DNA of 64,000 bases from Cryobacterium glaciale (GTDB lineage: Bacteria > Actinomycetota > Actinomycetes > Actinomycetales > Microbacteriaceae): positions 142,584-206,583 of the forward strand of contig NZ_SOEY01000007.1 of assembly GCF_004402535.1 (NCBI RefSeq), written 5' to 3'. Below the pieces are notes generated by a model, which ran no database searches, had not been told where the DNA came from, and worked only from the letters and a program-made list of their open reading frames with translations. Positions 7,254 through 15,790 of the stretch are shown here, piece by piece (positions within the stretch are counted from its first letter, which is position 1; every line of letters begins with the position of its first letter). Position numbers and translations under genes: made by a program.

Positions 7254-7928
7254 CTAGGAGTGGTCGCCTCGGTAGAGCTCGCCGACGGGCACCTCGACGT
7301 TGATGATGTTGCCGCTCTGCGGCAGCGGGCAGGCCCACATCGGGTCGTACGCGCAGGAGGGGTTGTAGGCGAAGTTGAAGTCGAGGATGAGGCTGTCGTC
7401 GCCCAGGCCCGGGCCGAGGTCCGCGCCCTTGATGGTGTCGAGCAGGTAGCGCCCCCCGCCGTAGGTGCCGTCGTTCTTGCCGGCCAGGGCGTCTTTCAGT
7501 GGCAGGAACAGTCCGCCGCCGTAGCTGGCGAGCCGCCACACGTCGAGCGACCCGAGGTACGGCAGCCGCACAGTTCCCACGAGGTCGAAGAGTACCGTGC
7601 CGTCGGTCCCGGTTTCCACGTTCAGGCGATAGGGCTGCTCGGCCCGGTGTACCTCGGCCTCAAACCGCCAGTCGGGGTCGTAGGCGGCGATCGGCAGCCC
7701 GGTGAACGCCGAGCGGTCGTCGGGCAGCAACGGCGACGACGGATGCCCGGCGAACAGTTCGTCCCGCCCGGAACGCCACAGCTCGTGCCCGCTCTGCGGA
7801 CTACTCGCGCTCAACTGGCGCACTCCCGCATACAGTCCGATCATGCGACGACGCCAGTCGGCGATCTGCAAGGCTCCGAGCGAAGAACTCATGATCGCTA
7901 CGCTACCGCCGGCGGCGATGGTGTGCAC
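7254..7928 (-). CDS. DUF1684 family protein
   Basis: 224 residues from 7928; an internal ATG at 7892 (MSSSLGALQIADW) is an equally good start and neither has a clear ribosome-binding site. The conserved DUF1684 features are all present: ELWRSGRDELFAGHPSSPL, YGGGLFLPLKD, TYGGGRYLLDTIKGAD, and LDFNFAYNPSCAYDPMWACPLP, then NIINVEVPVGE. No signal peptide is evident. The function of the family is not established to my knowledge. It precedes the helicase on the same strand but is separated from it by the helicase promoter. Confidence 0.85.
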   Translation of the reverse strand: MHTIAAGGSVAIMSSSLGALQIADWRRRMIGLYAGVRQLSASSPQSGHELWRSGRDELFAGHPSSPLLPDDRSAFTGLPIAAYDPDWRFEAEVHRAEQPYRLNVETGTDGTVLFDLVGTVRLPYLGSLDVWRLASYGGGLFLPLKDALAGKNDGTYGGGRYLLDTIKGADLGPGLGDDSLILDFNFAYNPSCAYDPMWACPLPQSGNIINVEVPVGELYRGDHS

Positions 7929-7990
7929 CGAGTTGGTCGTCGCCGGTCAGATCCGCACTGGCGCAGGTGCACGCTGCCGTGACGTACGGT

Positions 7991-8992
7991 CTATCGAGCG
8001 ACGGGCGTGCACAGCGTTCCATCGGTGAGGAATTGATCCAGGTTGGCGAGGGTCAGCTCGGCCATCGCCTGTCGGGTCTCGACGGTCCCACTGGCGAGGT
8101 GCGGCAGAAGTACGACGTTGTCGAGCGCAAGGAGCGACTCAGGAACATTGGGCTCGTCCGCGAAGACATCGAGGCCGGCCCCACCAAGCGCGCCGCTAAC
8201 CAGCGCGGCAACGAGTGCGGTTTCATCGATGACTGTGCCGCGCGCAATGTTTACGAGGTAACCCTGCGGTCCCAGCGCCGCGAGAACTTCGGCTGAGATG
8301 AGCTTGACCGAGTCGGCACCGCCGGCCGCCGCGACGATCAGGGCGTCCGAGCCCGCGGCGAGCTCGGTGAGCGAGCCCACGTACCTGTAGTCAACCCCGG
8401 CCACAGGCTTTCGGTTGTGGTAGGAAATGACACAGTTGAAACCTTCGAGCCGCTGGGCGATAGCCGTACCAATGCGGCCAAGGCCAACGATGCCTACCCG
8501 CTTGCCGGATAGTTTGCTGGCGAGCGGAAAATTACCTGCCTTCCACGCGCCGCGGCGCACGAACCGATCGGCCTCGCTAGTGCGTCGAAAGACGTCCAGG
8601 AGCAGCGCCAGGGCGGTGTCGGCGACACAGTCGTTGAGGACGTCGGGGGTATTGCTGATCAGGATGCCGCGGGCCTGGGCCTGGGCGACATCCGTTGTGT
8701 CATAGCCGACTCCGAAGTTCACGACCGCCCGCAGGTTCGGAAGCCCCGCCATGAGCGCACTGTCGACACCGATTTTTCCCGAGGTCACGGCAATGGTGAA
8801 TTTGGAGCCGTGGTCGGAGAGAAATGCTTGCCGATCCGAGCCGTCCGGCACCCGCACCGCGTTGTGATCGGCCACAATTGCGTTCTGCACCATGGGCATG
8901 AGCGGCCCCACCTGCAGCACTCCGCCGCGAAGGTCGGCGAGGTCGGTCGGTGCCGGAGTATTCGCGGCTTGATGCTCTGCGTTTATGGTCAC
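7991..8992 (-). CDS. D-2-hydroxyacid dehydrogenase (glyoxylate/hydroxypyruvate reductase type)
   Basis: 333 residues from the GTG at 8992; the open frame continues upstream but without family similarity. The Rossmann motif is GIVGLGRIG (167-175), and YHNR after the second strand suggests preference for NADPH. The catalytic triad is complete: Arg251 (NIARG), Glu280 (DVFADEP) and His298 (LLPHLASG). Expected reaction: reduction of glyoxylate, hydroxypyruvate or another 2-oxoacid. It is divergent from the ABC importer operon, suggesting a role at the edge of the aldarate pathway, for example in handling C2/C3 side products. That link is inference. Confidence 0.85.
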   Translation of the reverse strand: MTINAEHQAANTPAPTDLADLRGGVLQVGPLMPMVQNAIVADHNAVRVPDGSDRQAFLSDHGSKFTIAVTSGKIGVDSALMAGLPNLRAVVNFGVGYDTTDVAQAQARGILISNTPDVLNDCVADTALALLLDVFRRTSEADRFVRRGAWKAGNFPLASKLSGKRVGIVGLGRIGTAIAQRLEGFNCVISYHNRKPVAGVDYRYVGSLTELAAGSDALIVAAAGGADSVKLISAEVLAALGPQGYLVNIARGTVIDETALVAALVSGALGGAGLDVFADEPNVPESLLALDNVVLLPHLASGTVETRQAMAELTLANLDQFLTDGTLCTPVAR

Positions 8993-9341
8993 ATTCTGCA
9001 GGCTAGGTTGCGCGACCGATACCCGTCCAACACGTAATTCGTATAGATCGATACCCGCCCTGCATGAAACTGGCGCAGGGCGGTCAGTTCCGCGGAATTC
9101 CGCGGAACTTCCGGACCTTGCCCGGGCAACATGATGGCGCAAGACCGCCATCCGCCGGTCCCGGACGTTCGCCGCAACGAATTCGTGTCTTGACGATCCA
9201 CGCGACGCCGCACAAGCTAAGTCCTGTCTACCAGCACAGACCTCATCTTCATCTGTAGACGAGCGCTCAGCACAAGCGCGTGGGCCGGTACCGCACCATG
9301 AGGTTGCGGCAAGCTCTGTGCCATATCAACCGGAGGAACCA
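8993..9341. promoter_or_regulatory. Divergent regulatory region of dehydrogenase and ABC importer
   Basis: A 349-bp gene-free stretch. It contains a -10-like TATACG on the minus strand (9045-9040) for the dehydrogenase, two direct repeats CGATACCCG(T/C)CC at 9017-9028 and 9049-9060 (32 bp apart), a perfect 24-bp palindrome at 9086-9109, a 12-bp palindrome TTGCCCGGGCAA at 9118-9129, a possible -35 TTGACG at 9190-9195 for the importer, and a wide dyad GTCTAC / GTAGAC at 9227-9260. The -10 of the importer promoter is not clear. The density of dyads fits control by one or both regulators of the island. Confidence 0.5.
9086..9109. promoter_or_regulatory. 24-bp perfect palindrome, candidate operator
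   Basis: Two abutting copies of the self-complementary unit TTCCGCGGAA (9088-9097 and 9098-9107) give a 24-bp perfect palindrome. It lies upstream of both divergent transcription units. IclR-family operators are often TTCC/GGAA-type dyads, so the island's IclR protein is the first candidate ligand; this is inference. Confidence 0.5.
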
Positions 9342-10913
9342 ATGTTGTTTTCTTTTACCCGTAACTCGAGGACACCCCGTGCTGTCGTCACGGGCGCCGC
9401 GGTCGCCGCGAGTGCCGTCCTGCTGCTCAGCTCCTGCTCCGTCGCCAACTCCGAATCCACGGACGAAGGCGGGGCTGCCGATACCATTCGCATCGTCCTC
9501 ACCCAGGAGCCGCCGACCCTGGAGGCCTGCGAGTCCAACCTCACCTCGACCGGAGTCGTCATGCGCTCTAACGTGACCGAACCCCTCGTGGAACGCAACC
9601 CCACCACCGGCGACCTCGACCCGCTTCTGGCAACCTCCTGGGAACAGACCAGCGATACCGAGTGGACCTTCACCCTGCGCGACGACGTGACCTTCTCCGA
9701 CGGCACCCCCTTCAACGCCGAAGCCGCAGCCTTCACCATCGACCGGGCCGTCAACTCCGACCTGGCCTGCAACGTCGAGGGATACGTCTTCGGCGACGAC
9801 GACCTCGTCGTCAACGCGGTCGACGACACGACCCTCACCGTCACCACCGTCTCACCCGACCCCATCCTCCCGCTGCGACTGTCGTTCATCGAGATCGTCC
9901 CCACTTCAACGGATGCCACGGCCAAGGTTCGCGAACCGATCGGTACCGGCCCGTACGCCATCGCCTCATGGGATGCCGGCACCAAGCTCACCCTCGAGCG
10001 CAACGACACCTATTGGGGTGACGCCCCCGCCTACGCGAGCGCCGAGTACCAGTGGCGTTCAGAGGGAACCGTTCGCGCGGCCATGATCACGAGCGGCGAG
10101 GCCGACCTCGCCATGGGCCTCGGCCCGGACGACGGCGCTGGCGACCTCGGTCTCGACTACCCGAACAACGAGACCGTCGCCCTGCGCATGACGGCCGAGA
10201 TTGCCCCGCTCAACGACATCCGTGTTCGTGAGGCTGTCAACTACGCCATCGACAAGTCGGGCATCATCGACTCGCTCTACCAGGGCGCGCACATCGCTGC
10301 CGCACAGCTCGTTCCCGAGGGCATCGTCGGCCACAACGCCGACCTCGAGGCGTGGGACTTCGACGTGGAGAAGGCCGCGGCGCTCGTCGCCGAGGCCAAG
10401 GCCGACGGCGTACCCGTTGACGAGACGATCACCATCGTCGCCCGCAACGCCCAGTTCCCGAAGGTGTCGGAGATGGCCCAGGTGCTGCAGGAGCAGCTCA
10501 CGCAGGCCGGCCTCACCGTCGAACTCAAGATGGTCGACACCACGCAGCACCTGCAGTACCAGTTGCGTCCGTTCGTCGAGAACGAGGGTGCCATTGCCCT
10601 GCTGATCCAGCACGGCAACCAAGCCGGAGACGCCCAGTTCAGCGCCGACCAGTACATGACGACGACCGGTGCGCAGAGCGTGTATGGCACAGCCGAATTC
10701 GATGCCCTACTCGAAGCAGCGTCGACCAAGACGGGTGCGGAACGACAGGCCGCATACGAGGACATCTTCGAGTACCAGAACGATGAAATCGTGCAATTCG
10801 CCTTCATCTCGCACCAGACCGGAATCATCGGCAAAGCGGCTAATGTCGACTACACGCCGAACTCCTCCTCCGGTGACGAACTCCGCATCGCGGAGATCAC
10901 GCCCGCGAGCTGA
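9342..10913 (+). CDS. ABC transporter substrate-binding lipoprotein, family 5 (dipeptide/oligopeptide type)
   Basis: 523 residues from the ATG at 9342, set by CGGAGG 5 bases upstream. An N-terminal signal with lipobox LSSC places the lipidated Cys at residue 32, so the protein is membrane-tethered outside the cell. Family-5 signatures follow: VTEPLVERNPTTGDLDPLLA, FTLRDDVTFSDGTPFNAEAA, GTGPYAI, NDIRVREAVNYAIDK. Family members bind peptides, but also nickel, opines and oligosaccharides. The location inside an aldarate gene cluster suggests an aldarate, uronide or conjugate as ligand; this is inference. First gene of a five-gene importer operon. Confidence 0.9.
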   Translation: MLFSFTRNSRTPRAVVTGAAVAASAVLLLSSCSVANSESTDEGGAADTIRIVLTQEPPTLEACESNLTSTGVVMRSNVTEPLVERNPTTGDLDPLLATSWEQTSDTEWTFTLRDDVTFSDGTPFNAEAAAFTIDRAVNSDLACNVEGYVFGDDDLVVNAVDDTTLTVTTVSPDPILPLRLSFIEIVPTSTDATAKVREPIGTGPYAIASWDAGTKLTLERNDTYWGDAPAYASAEYQWRSEGTVRAAMITSGEADLAMGLGPDDGAGDLGLDYPNNETVALRMTAEIAPLNDIRVREAVNYAIDKSGIIDSLYQGAHIAAAQLVPEGIVGHNADLEAWDFDVEKAAALVAEAKADGVPVDETITIVARNAQFPKVSEMAQVLQEQLTQAGLTVELKMVDTTQHLQYQLRPFVENEGAIALLIQHGNQAGDAQFSADQYMTTTGAQSVYGTAEFDALLEAASTKTGAERQAAYEDIFEYQNDEIVQFAFISHQTGIIGKAANVDYTPNSSSGDELRIAEITPAS

Positions 10914-10951
10914 CGCATCCGCTGACCGGCAGAAATAGGTAGAAGTCACTC

Positions 10952-11953
10952 ATGCTGACATTCCTCAGGCGCAGAATCCTCTCTAGCGCACTCCCCTTGC
11001 TCGTCGTGATCCTGGGCGTCTTCGCCCTGGCCCGGCTGACCGGAAACCCGGCGAGCCTGTACCTACCGCTAAACGCCACCGAGCAGATGCGGGCGGACTT
11101 CACGGAGAAGAACGGGCTTGACAACCCGATCTGGGTGCAGATGGCCGAATATTTCGGTGGGGTGCTCCGGCTGGATTTCGGTGAGTCGCTTCGCACGGGA
11201 GAGTCCGCAGCCGCCATGGCGCTGCGGGCCTTCCCGGCCACCCTGCAGCTGGCTGGCACGACGATGCTCCTCGCCGTCGTGCTGGCCGTCATCGTCGGCA
11301 GTTGGGCCGCCCTCAAGCCCAACGGAATTGCCGACCGTATCTCAAGCTTCATCTCGATGGCCGCCGCGAGTGTTCCCGATTTCTGGCTCGCCATCATGGG
11401 TATCTGGGTCTTTGCGATCACTCTCGGGTGGCTGCCCACCTCGGGCGTCGGCGGGCTCGACGCCTGGGTGCTGCCCATTCTCACGTTGCTGCTGCGCCCA
11501 TTCGGGGTGCTGGTGCAGATCGTGCGCGGCGCCATGGTGTCCTCGCTCTCGGAACCGTACATCAAGCTGGCTCGAAGCAAGGGAGCGAGTGAGTTTCGGG
11601 TCGTCACCCGCCATGCCCTGCGCAACGCAGCGGCCCCCGCACTGACCGTCGCCGGCGACCTGGCCGTCGGCCTCGTCAACGGAGCGGTCGTGGTCGAGTC
11701 GATCTTCGGCTGGCCCGGCATCGGCAAGCTCATGATCGACTCCATCCTGCAGCGCGACTTCGCGGTGCTCCAGGCGGCCGTTCTGCTCACCGCCATCTCG
11801 ATCTTCATCCTGAATATTCTGATCGACCTCGGCTACGCCGGGCTCGATGCTCGAGTGCGTCCCACCGGCAAACCGAGGAAGGCGTCCAAAACGGGCAAGG
11901 CCACTGCTGCCCCGGCGAAGGAACGGAAACTTCATGTCCAAACCACCCCGTAA
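10952..11953 (+). CDS. ABC transporter permease (DppB type)
   Basis: 333 residues, with the N-terminal helix of the DppB class (RRRILSSALPLLVVILGVFAL) and about six membrane segments. The coupling-loop region reads EPYIKLARSKGASEFRVVTRHALRNAAAPALT, which is the EAA motif for contacting the ATPases. The C terminus is Lys/Ala-rich and unusual but short. It lies 38 bp after the binding protein and overlaps the next permease by 20 bp, so translation is likely coupled. Function: one half of the membrane channel of the importer. Confidence 0.92.
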   Translation: MLTFLRRRILSSALPLLVVILGVFALARLTGNPASLYLPLNATEQMRADFTEKNGLDNPIWVQMAEYFGGVLRLDFGESLRTGESAAAMALRAFPATLQLAGTTMLLAVVLAVIVGSWAALKPNGIADRISSFISMAAASVPDFWLAIMGIWVFAITLGWLPTSGVGGLDAWVLPILTLLLRPFGVLVQIVRGAMVSSLSEPYIKLARSKGASEFRVVTRHALRNAAAPALTVAGDLAVGLVNGAVVVESIFGWPGIGKLMIDSILQRDFAVLQAAVLLTAISIFILNILIDLGYAGLDARVRPTGKPRKASKTGKATAAPAKERKLHVQTTP

Positions 11954-12944
11954 CGTCACGCAGCTGCCCACGGGCGGCCGCGCCGTCGCCCCTCCCGGCA
12001 CCGAAGCGATCGCCCTCCCCCGGCCAGACGTCGCCGACAAGAGGATCCGCCTCTTCCACCTCCTGCTCAAAGACCGCTTCGCCTCGGTCGCCGCGCTGAT
12101 CCTCGTTGTCGTTGGGCTGACCGCTCTCTTCGGGCCGACCCTGATGGGCGACCTCGCAACGCGCCAGGACCTGAGCGCCACGAACCGACCACCCTTCAGC
12201 TTTGCGGACGGCTGGGCGTTCATCCTCGGCAGCGATTCACTCGGCCGCAGCATGGTGGCGCGCCTCGTGGTTGCCACTCAAACCACGCTCTCGGTCGCTC
12301 TCCCCGCCGTCGGTATCTCTCTCGTCATCGGCTCGCTGTGGGGCGTCTGGGCCGGCTACCACCGCGGCATCCGCGAGACCATCTCGATGCGCATCGCCGA
12401 TGTCGTCATGAGCTTCCCGTCTCTGTTGCTCGCCGTCGTCATCCTTTACGTGTTCTCGCCGAGCGCCGCCAACATCGTGCTGATCCTCGCGGTGACCCGC
12501 ATCCCGATCTACCTGCGCACCGCCAGGGCCGAATCGGCCGAGCTGCAGAGCCGCACCTTCGTCGACGCCGCCCGAACCTTCGGCACCAAGCCGAACGCGA
12601 TTATCCGTCGCCACGTGATTCCGGTGGTCCTGCCCACGCTGCTCACCTTGGCCACGCTGGAATTCTGCTACGTGATGCTCGCCGAAAGCTCGCTGAGCTT
12701 TCTCGGCATCGGAATCCAGCCGCCGGACGTCAGTTGGGGCCTCATGGTCGCACAGGGCCGTCAATACCTGCAGACGGCCTGGTGGCTATCGTTCTTCCCC
12801 GGACTGGCCATCGTGGTGACGACGGTCGCGGCCAACGTGCTCGCCGCCTGGCTGCGCATCGCGACCGACCCGGCCCAGCGCTGGCGGCTCACGCTGCCCC
12901 GCAAGCGGATGATTATGCGTATTCCCGCAAAGGAGATTCAGTGA
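11934..12944 (+). CDS. ABC transporter permease (DppC type)
   Basis: 336 residues from the ATG at 11934, preceded by GAAGGAAC. The ~50-residue hydrophilic N-terminal region and the following helix FASVAALILVVVGLTALFGPTL match DppC-type permeases. The EAA loop is seen at ESAELQSRTFVDAARTFGTKPNAIIRRHVIPVV, and the pair SSLSFLGIGIQPPDVSWGLMVAQGRQYL is a class hallmark. It overlaps the upstream permease by 20 bp and the downstream ATPase start by 1 bp. Function: second half of the importer channel. Confidence 0.92.
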   Translation: MSKPPRNVTQLPTGGRAVAPPGTEAIALPRPDVADKRIRLFHLLLKDRFASVAALILVVVGLTALFGPTLMGDLATRQDLSATNRPPFSFADGWAFILGSDSLGRSMVARLVVATQTTLSVALPAVGISLVIGSLWGVWAGYHRGIRETISMRIADVVMSFPSLLLAVVILYVFSPSAANIVLILAVTRIPIYLRTARAESAELQSRTFVDAARTFGTKPNAIIRRHVIPVVLPTLLTLATLEFCYVMLAESSLSFLGIGIQPPDVSWGLMVAQGRQYLQTAWWLSFFPGLAIVVTTVAANVLAAWLRIATDPAQRWRLTLPRKRMIMRIPAKEIQ

Positions 12945-13987
12945 TGAGCACCCACACCCAGAGCGTGTCCACGGCGCGCGAGGACCTCACCGAAAATGAG
13001 GTCGTGCTCAGAGTTACCGGCCTCGACGTAGATATCCGCACCCCCAAGGGCGTGCTGCGGGCCGTCAACAACGTGAGTTTCGAAGCGCGCGCCGGGCGCA
13101 CCCTCGCCCTGCTGGGCGAGTCCGGCTGCGGCAAATCGATGACGGCCAAGGCCGTCGCCGGACTGCTCGACCCGGTCGCCGACGTCACCGGAGGCACGGT
13201 CGTACTGAACGGCACCGACCTTGCGGCGCTCAGCCCGAAGCAGCGGCTGAAATACGCCGGCCCGGAACTCGGCATCGTCTTTCAGGATGCCCTGACCGCC
13301 CTCAACCCGGTCTATACCGTTGGTACGCAGCTCAGCGAGGCATTCCGCATCCACCAGAAACTTTCGGCGAAGGCAGCCAAGGTCAAGGCGATCGAACTCA
13401 TGCGCCACGTCGGTATTCCCGAACCCGAGTCGCGGGTGGATTCGTTTCCGCACCAGTTCTCTGGCGGCATGCGCCAACGCATCCTGATCGCTATGGCCGT
13501 CGCCCTGAACCCCCGGCTCCTGATCGCTGACGAGCCCACGACCGCACTCGACGTAACCGTGCAGGCGCAGATCATGAAGCTGTTGCGCGACCTTCGCACC
13601 GAGAGCCACCTGGCCGTCGTGCTGATCACCCACGACCTCGCCCTGGTTGCCGAAGAGGCCGACACCGTGGCCGTCATGTACGCGGGCAATGTCGTGGAGA
13701 CCGGCCCCGTTCGGGAGGTCTTTGGTTCGCCGAAACACCCATACACGCGCGGACTACTCGATTCTGTGCCGGCCGATGTTGGTCGCGGTGCCGACCTGAA
13801 TTCCATTGCCGGGTCGCCGCCCGAGCTGCACCGTATCCCCGAAGGATGCGTATACCAATCCCGCTGCCCCCTCGTGCAAGATGTGTGCCGCGCCATCCGC
13901 CCGGCTCTTGAAGCCGAGGGTGCCGGTCGCACCGTCGCCTGCCACTTCGCACTGACAACCGCGAACAAGGAGCTGGACCATGTCTGA
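12944..13987 (+). CDS. ABC transporter ATP-binding protein (DppD type)
   Basis: 347 residues from ATG 12944, set by AAGGAG 8 bases upstream; a GTG three bases earlier is possible. Walker A is GESGCGKSM (58-66), the Q loop lies in GIVFQDALTALNPVYTVG, the signature is FSGGMRQRI, Walker B is LLIADEPTTALDVT, and the switch His is in LITHDLALV. The C-terminal oligopeptide-transporter extension has the usual Cys pair (YQSRCPLVQDVCR). It forms a heterodimer with the next gene product, which overlaps it by 8 bp. Confidence 0.93.
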   Translation: MSTHTQSVSTAREDLTENEVVLRVTGLDVDIRTPKGVLRAVNNVSFEARAGRTLALLGESGCGKSMTAKAVAGLLDPVADVTGGTVVLNGTDLAALSPKQRLKYAGPELGIVFQDALTALNPVYTVGTQLSEAFRIHQKLSAKAAKVKAIELMRHVGIPEPESRVDSFPHQFSGGMRQRILIAMAVALNPRLLIADEPTTALDVTVQAQIMKLLRDLRTESHLAVVLITHDLALVAEEADTVAVMYAGNVVETGPVREVFGSPKHPYTRGLLDSVPADVGRGADLNSIAGSPPELHRIPEGCVYQSRCPLVQDVCRAIRPALEAEGAGRTVACHFALTTANKELDHV

Positions 13988-15065
13988 CGCCATTTTAACA
14001 CCTTCCGCTGTCGCGCCGACCGTGCCACTGCTCGACGTGCGCGGCTTGACCAAAAACTTTCACGTTCCGGGGCGCGGCAACAACGTGCTGTGCGCGCTCG
14101 ACAAAATCGACCTGCACGTGGGCCGTGGTGAAACACTCGGACTCGTCGGAGAATCGGGTTGCGGAAAGTCGACCCTCGCCCGCACCCTGCTGATGCTCGA
14201 GCAGCCCGATGAGGGCACCATCCGGTTCGAGGGAACAGACCCCTTTGGCCTCAAGGGCAAGCAGCTGCTGGCCTGGCGCCGCCGGGTGCAGATGGTCTTC
14301 CAGGACCCGTTCGCGTCCCTCAACGCACGCATGACCGCCGGGGAGATCATCTCGGAACCGTGGGCCACCCACACCGATCTGTACCCGACCAAAAAGGCCC
14401 GCGCCGCCCGCCTGAACGAACTCATGGAGATCGTGGGACTCCGCGCGAGCGACGCCGGCAAGTCCCCCCAGGAATTCTCCGGCGGCCAGCGCCAACGCAT
14501 CGGCATCGCCCGCGCTCTGGCCCTCAATCCGGATGTCATCGTGCTCGACGAGCCCGTGTCCGCGCTCGATCTCTCGGTTCAGGCGCAGGTGCTCAACCTG
14601 CTCAACGACCTGCAGAAGCGCCTCGGCGTTGCGTACATCTTCATTTCCCACGACCTCTCGGTGGTGCGGCACGTCGCCGACCGGGTCGCCGTCATGTATC
14701 TCGGCCGAATCGTGGAGACGGGCACGACCGAGCAGGTCTTTGACCGACCGAGACACCCGTACACCGCCGCACTCATGTCGGCGTCGCCGCACCTCGACGT
14801 GACCGGTGCCACGCCGCGGAATCGCATTGTGCTCGAGGGTGAAATGCCGTCGCCGCTTGACCCGCCGTCTGGCTGCCGGTTTCGCACGCGGTGCTGGAAG
14901 GCGGAGGATGTCTGCGCCACGACTGCACCGTCTGGCTCGAGCTCCGCAGCCGAGCCCCTGCACACGGCCGAATGCCATTTTCCGATGACGACGGAAGACC
15001 TGAAATCGGCGGGCAGCCCGATCAAGCCCAAGAACGCGGTGAACCTGCTCGCACCGCTTCAGTGA
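13980..15065 (+). CDS. ABC transporter ATP-binding protein (DppF type)
   Basis: 361 residues. Walker A GESGCGKST, Q-loop segment MVFQDPFASLNARMT, signature FSGGQRQRIGIARALAL, Walker B VIVLDEPVSALDLS and switch His in FISHDLSVV are all intact. The C-terminal extension carries FRTRCWKAEDVC, the usual Cys-containing tail of Dpp/Opp ATPases. It overlaps DppD by 8 bp and is followed after at most 5 bp by the TauE-like permease, so the operon probably continues. Confidence 0.93.
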   Translation: MSDAILTPSAVAPTVPLLDVRGLTKNFHVPGRGNNVLCALDKIDLHVGRGETLGLVGESGCGKSTLARTLLMLEQPDEGTIRFEGTDPFGLKGKQLLAWRRRVQMVFQDPFASLNARMTAGEIISEPWATHTDLYPTKKARAARLNELMEIVGLRASDAGKSPQEFSGGQRQRIGIARALALNPDVIVLDEPVSALDLSVQAQVLNLLNDLQKRLGVAYIFISHDLSVVRHVADRVAVMYLGRIVETGTTEQVFDRPRHPYTAALMSASPHLDVTGATPRNRIVLEGEMPSPLDPPSGCRFRTRCWKAEDVCATTAPSGSSSAAEPLHTAECHFPMTTEDLKSAGSPIKPKNAVNLLAPLQ

Positions 15066-15070
15066 GCGGA

Positions 15071-15778
15071 ATGGAGATCGCGATCATTGCGATCGTGATT
15101 GTGGCAGCATCCGCTTTGCAAGCGTCGATCGGTTTTGGCATGGGTATGCTCGCCGCGCCCGTGATCGGTCTCATCGACCCCGCTCTGCTGCCCGGCACGG
15201 TGATCATCCTCGCGGTGCTCCTCACCGGGATTGTCGCCGTGAAGGAGCGCTCCCACCTCGATCTGAAGGGCGCAGGCTGGGCCCTCGTCGGCCGCATCCC
15301 CGGCAGCCTTCTTGGAGCCTGGCTGGTCTTTGTGCTCCCCGCGAGCGGGCTCGCCTGGGCCGTGGCGGTGGTCGTGCTCGGGGGTGTGGTGATGGCCGTG
15401 TCCGGCTGGGCGCCGATGCCTGGACGGGGGTCCCTCATCACTGCGGGGGCGGCTTCTGGTGTGATGGGCACCGCGACGTCGATCGGCGGCGCACCCATGG
15501 CTCTGATCTGGCAGCGTTCGCGCGGGCCGCAGCTGCGCGGCACGATGAGCGCGTTCTTTCTCGTCGGCTCGTCGATCTCCCTCATCGCGCTGGCCGCGCT
15601 CGGCACGGTGACCGGAGCGACCGTCCAGCTTGCCGTGTGGATGATCCCCGCGGTGCTGCTGGGCTACCTGCTGTCCCGGTTTGTGAACCGGTATCTCAAT
15701 CACGGTCGGTTGCGACTGACCGCGCTGGCGGCATCCGCTCTCGGCGCGGTACTGCTGATCGCGGCGCAGCTGCTATAG
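15071..15778 (+). CDS. TauE/SafE family membrane permease
   Basis: 235 residues with about eight hydrophobic segments and the family features GFGMGMLAAPVIGLIDPALLPGTVI in the first half and a second similar unit with TAGAASGVMGTATSIGGAPMALI. Known relatives move sulfite, sulfoacetate or other organic anions across the membrane. The ATG at 15071 is used; a GTG at 15062, overlapping the DppF stop, is the alternative. It is the last gene of the importer operon and may export or import an organic acid related to aldarate metabolism; this is inference. Confidence 0.85.
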   Translation: MEIAIIAIVIVAASALQASIGFGMGMLAAPVIGLIDPALLPGTVIILAVLLTGIVAVKERSHLDLKGAGWALVGRIPGSLLGAWLVFVLPASGLAWAVAVVVLGGVVMAVSGWAPMPGRGSLITAGAASGVMGTATSIGGAPMALIWQRSRGPQLRGTMSAFFLVGSSISLIALAALGTVTGATVQLAVWMIPAVLLGYLLSRFVNRYLNHGRLRLTALAASALGAVLLIAAQLL

Positions 15779-15790
15779 CCTCGAACGCGG

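Noticed and set aside
6164..7303. 379-codon open frame opposite the helicase
   Set aside because: The minus strand carries all helicase motifs; the + frame shows none.
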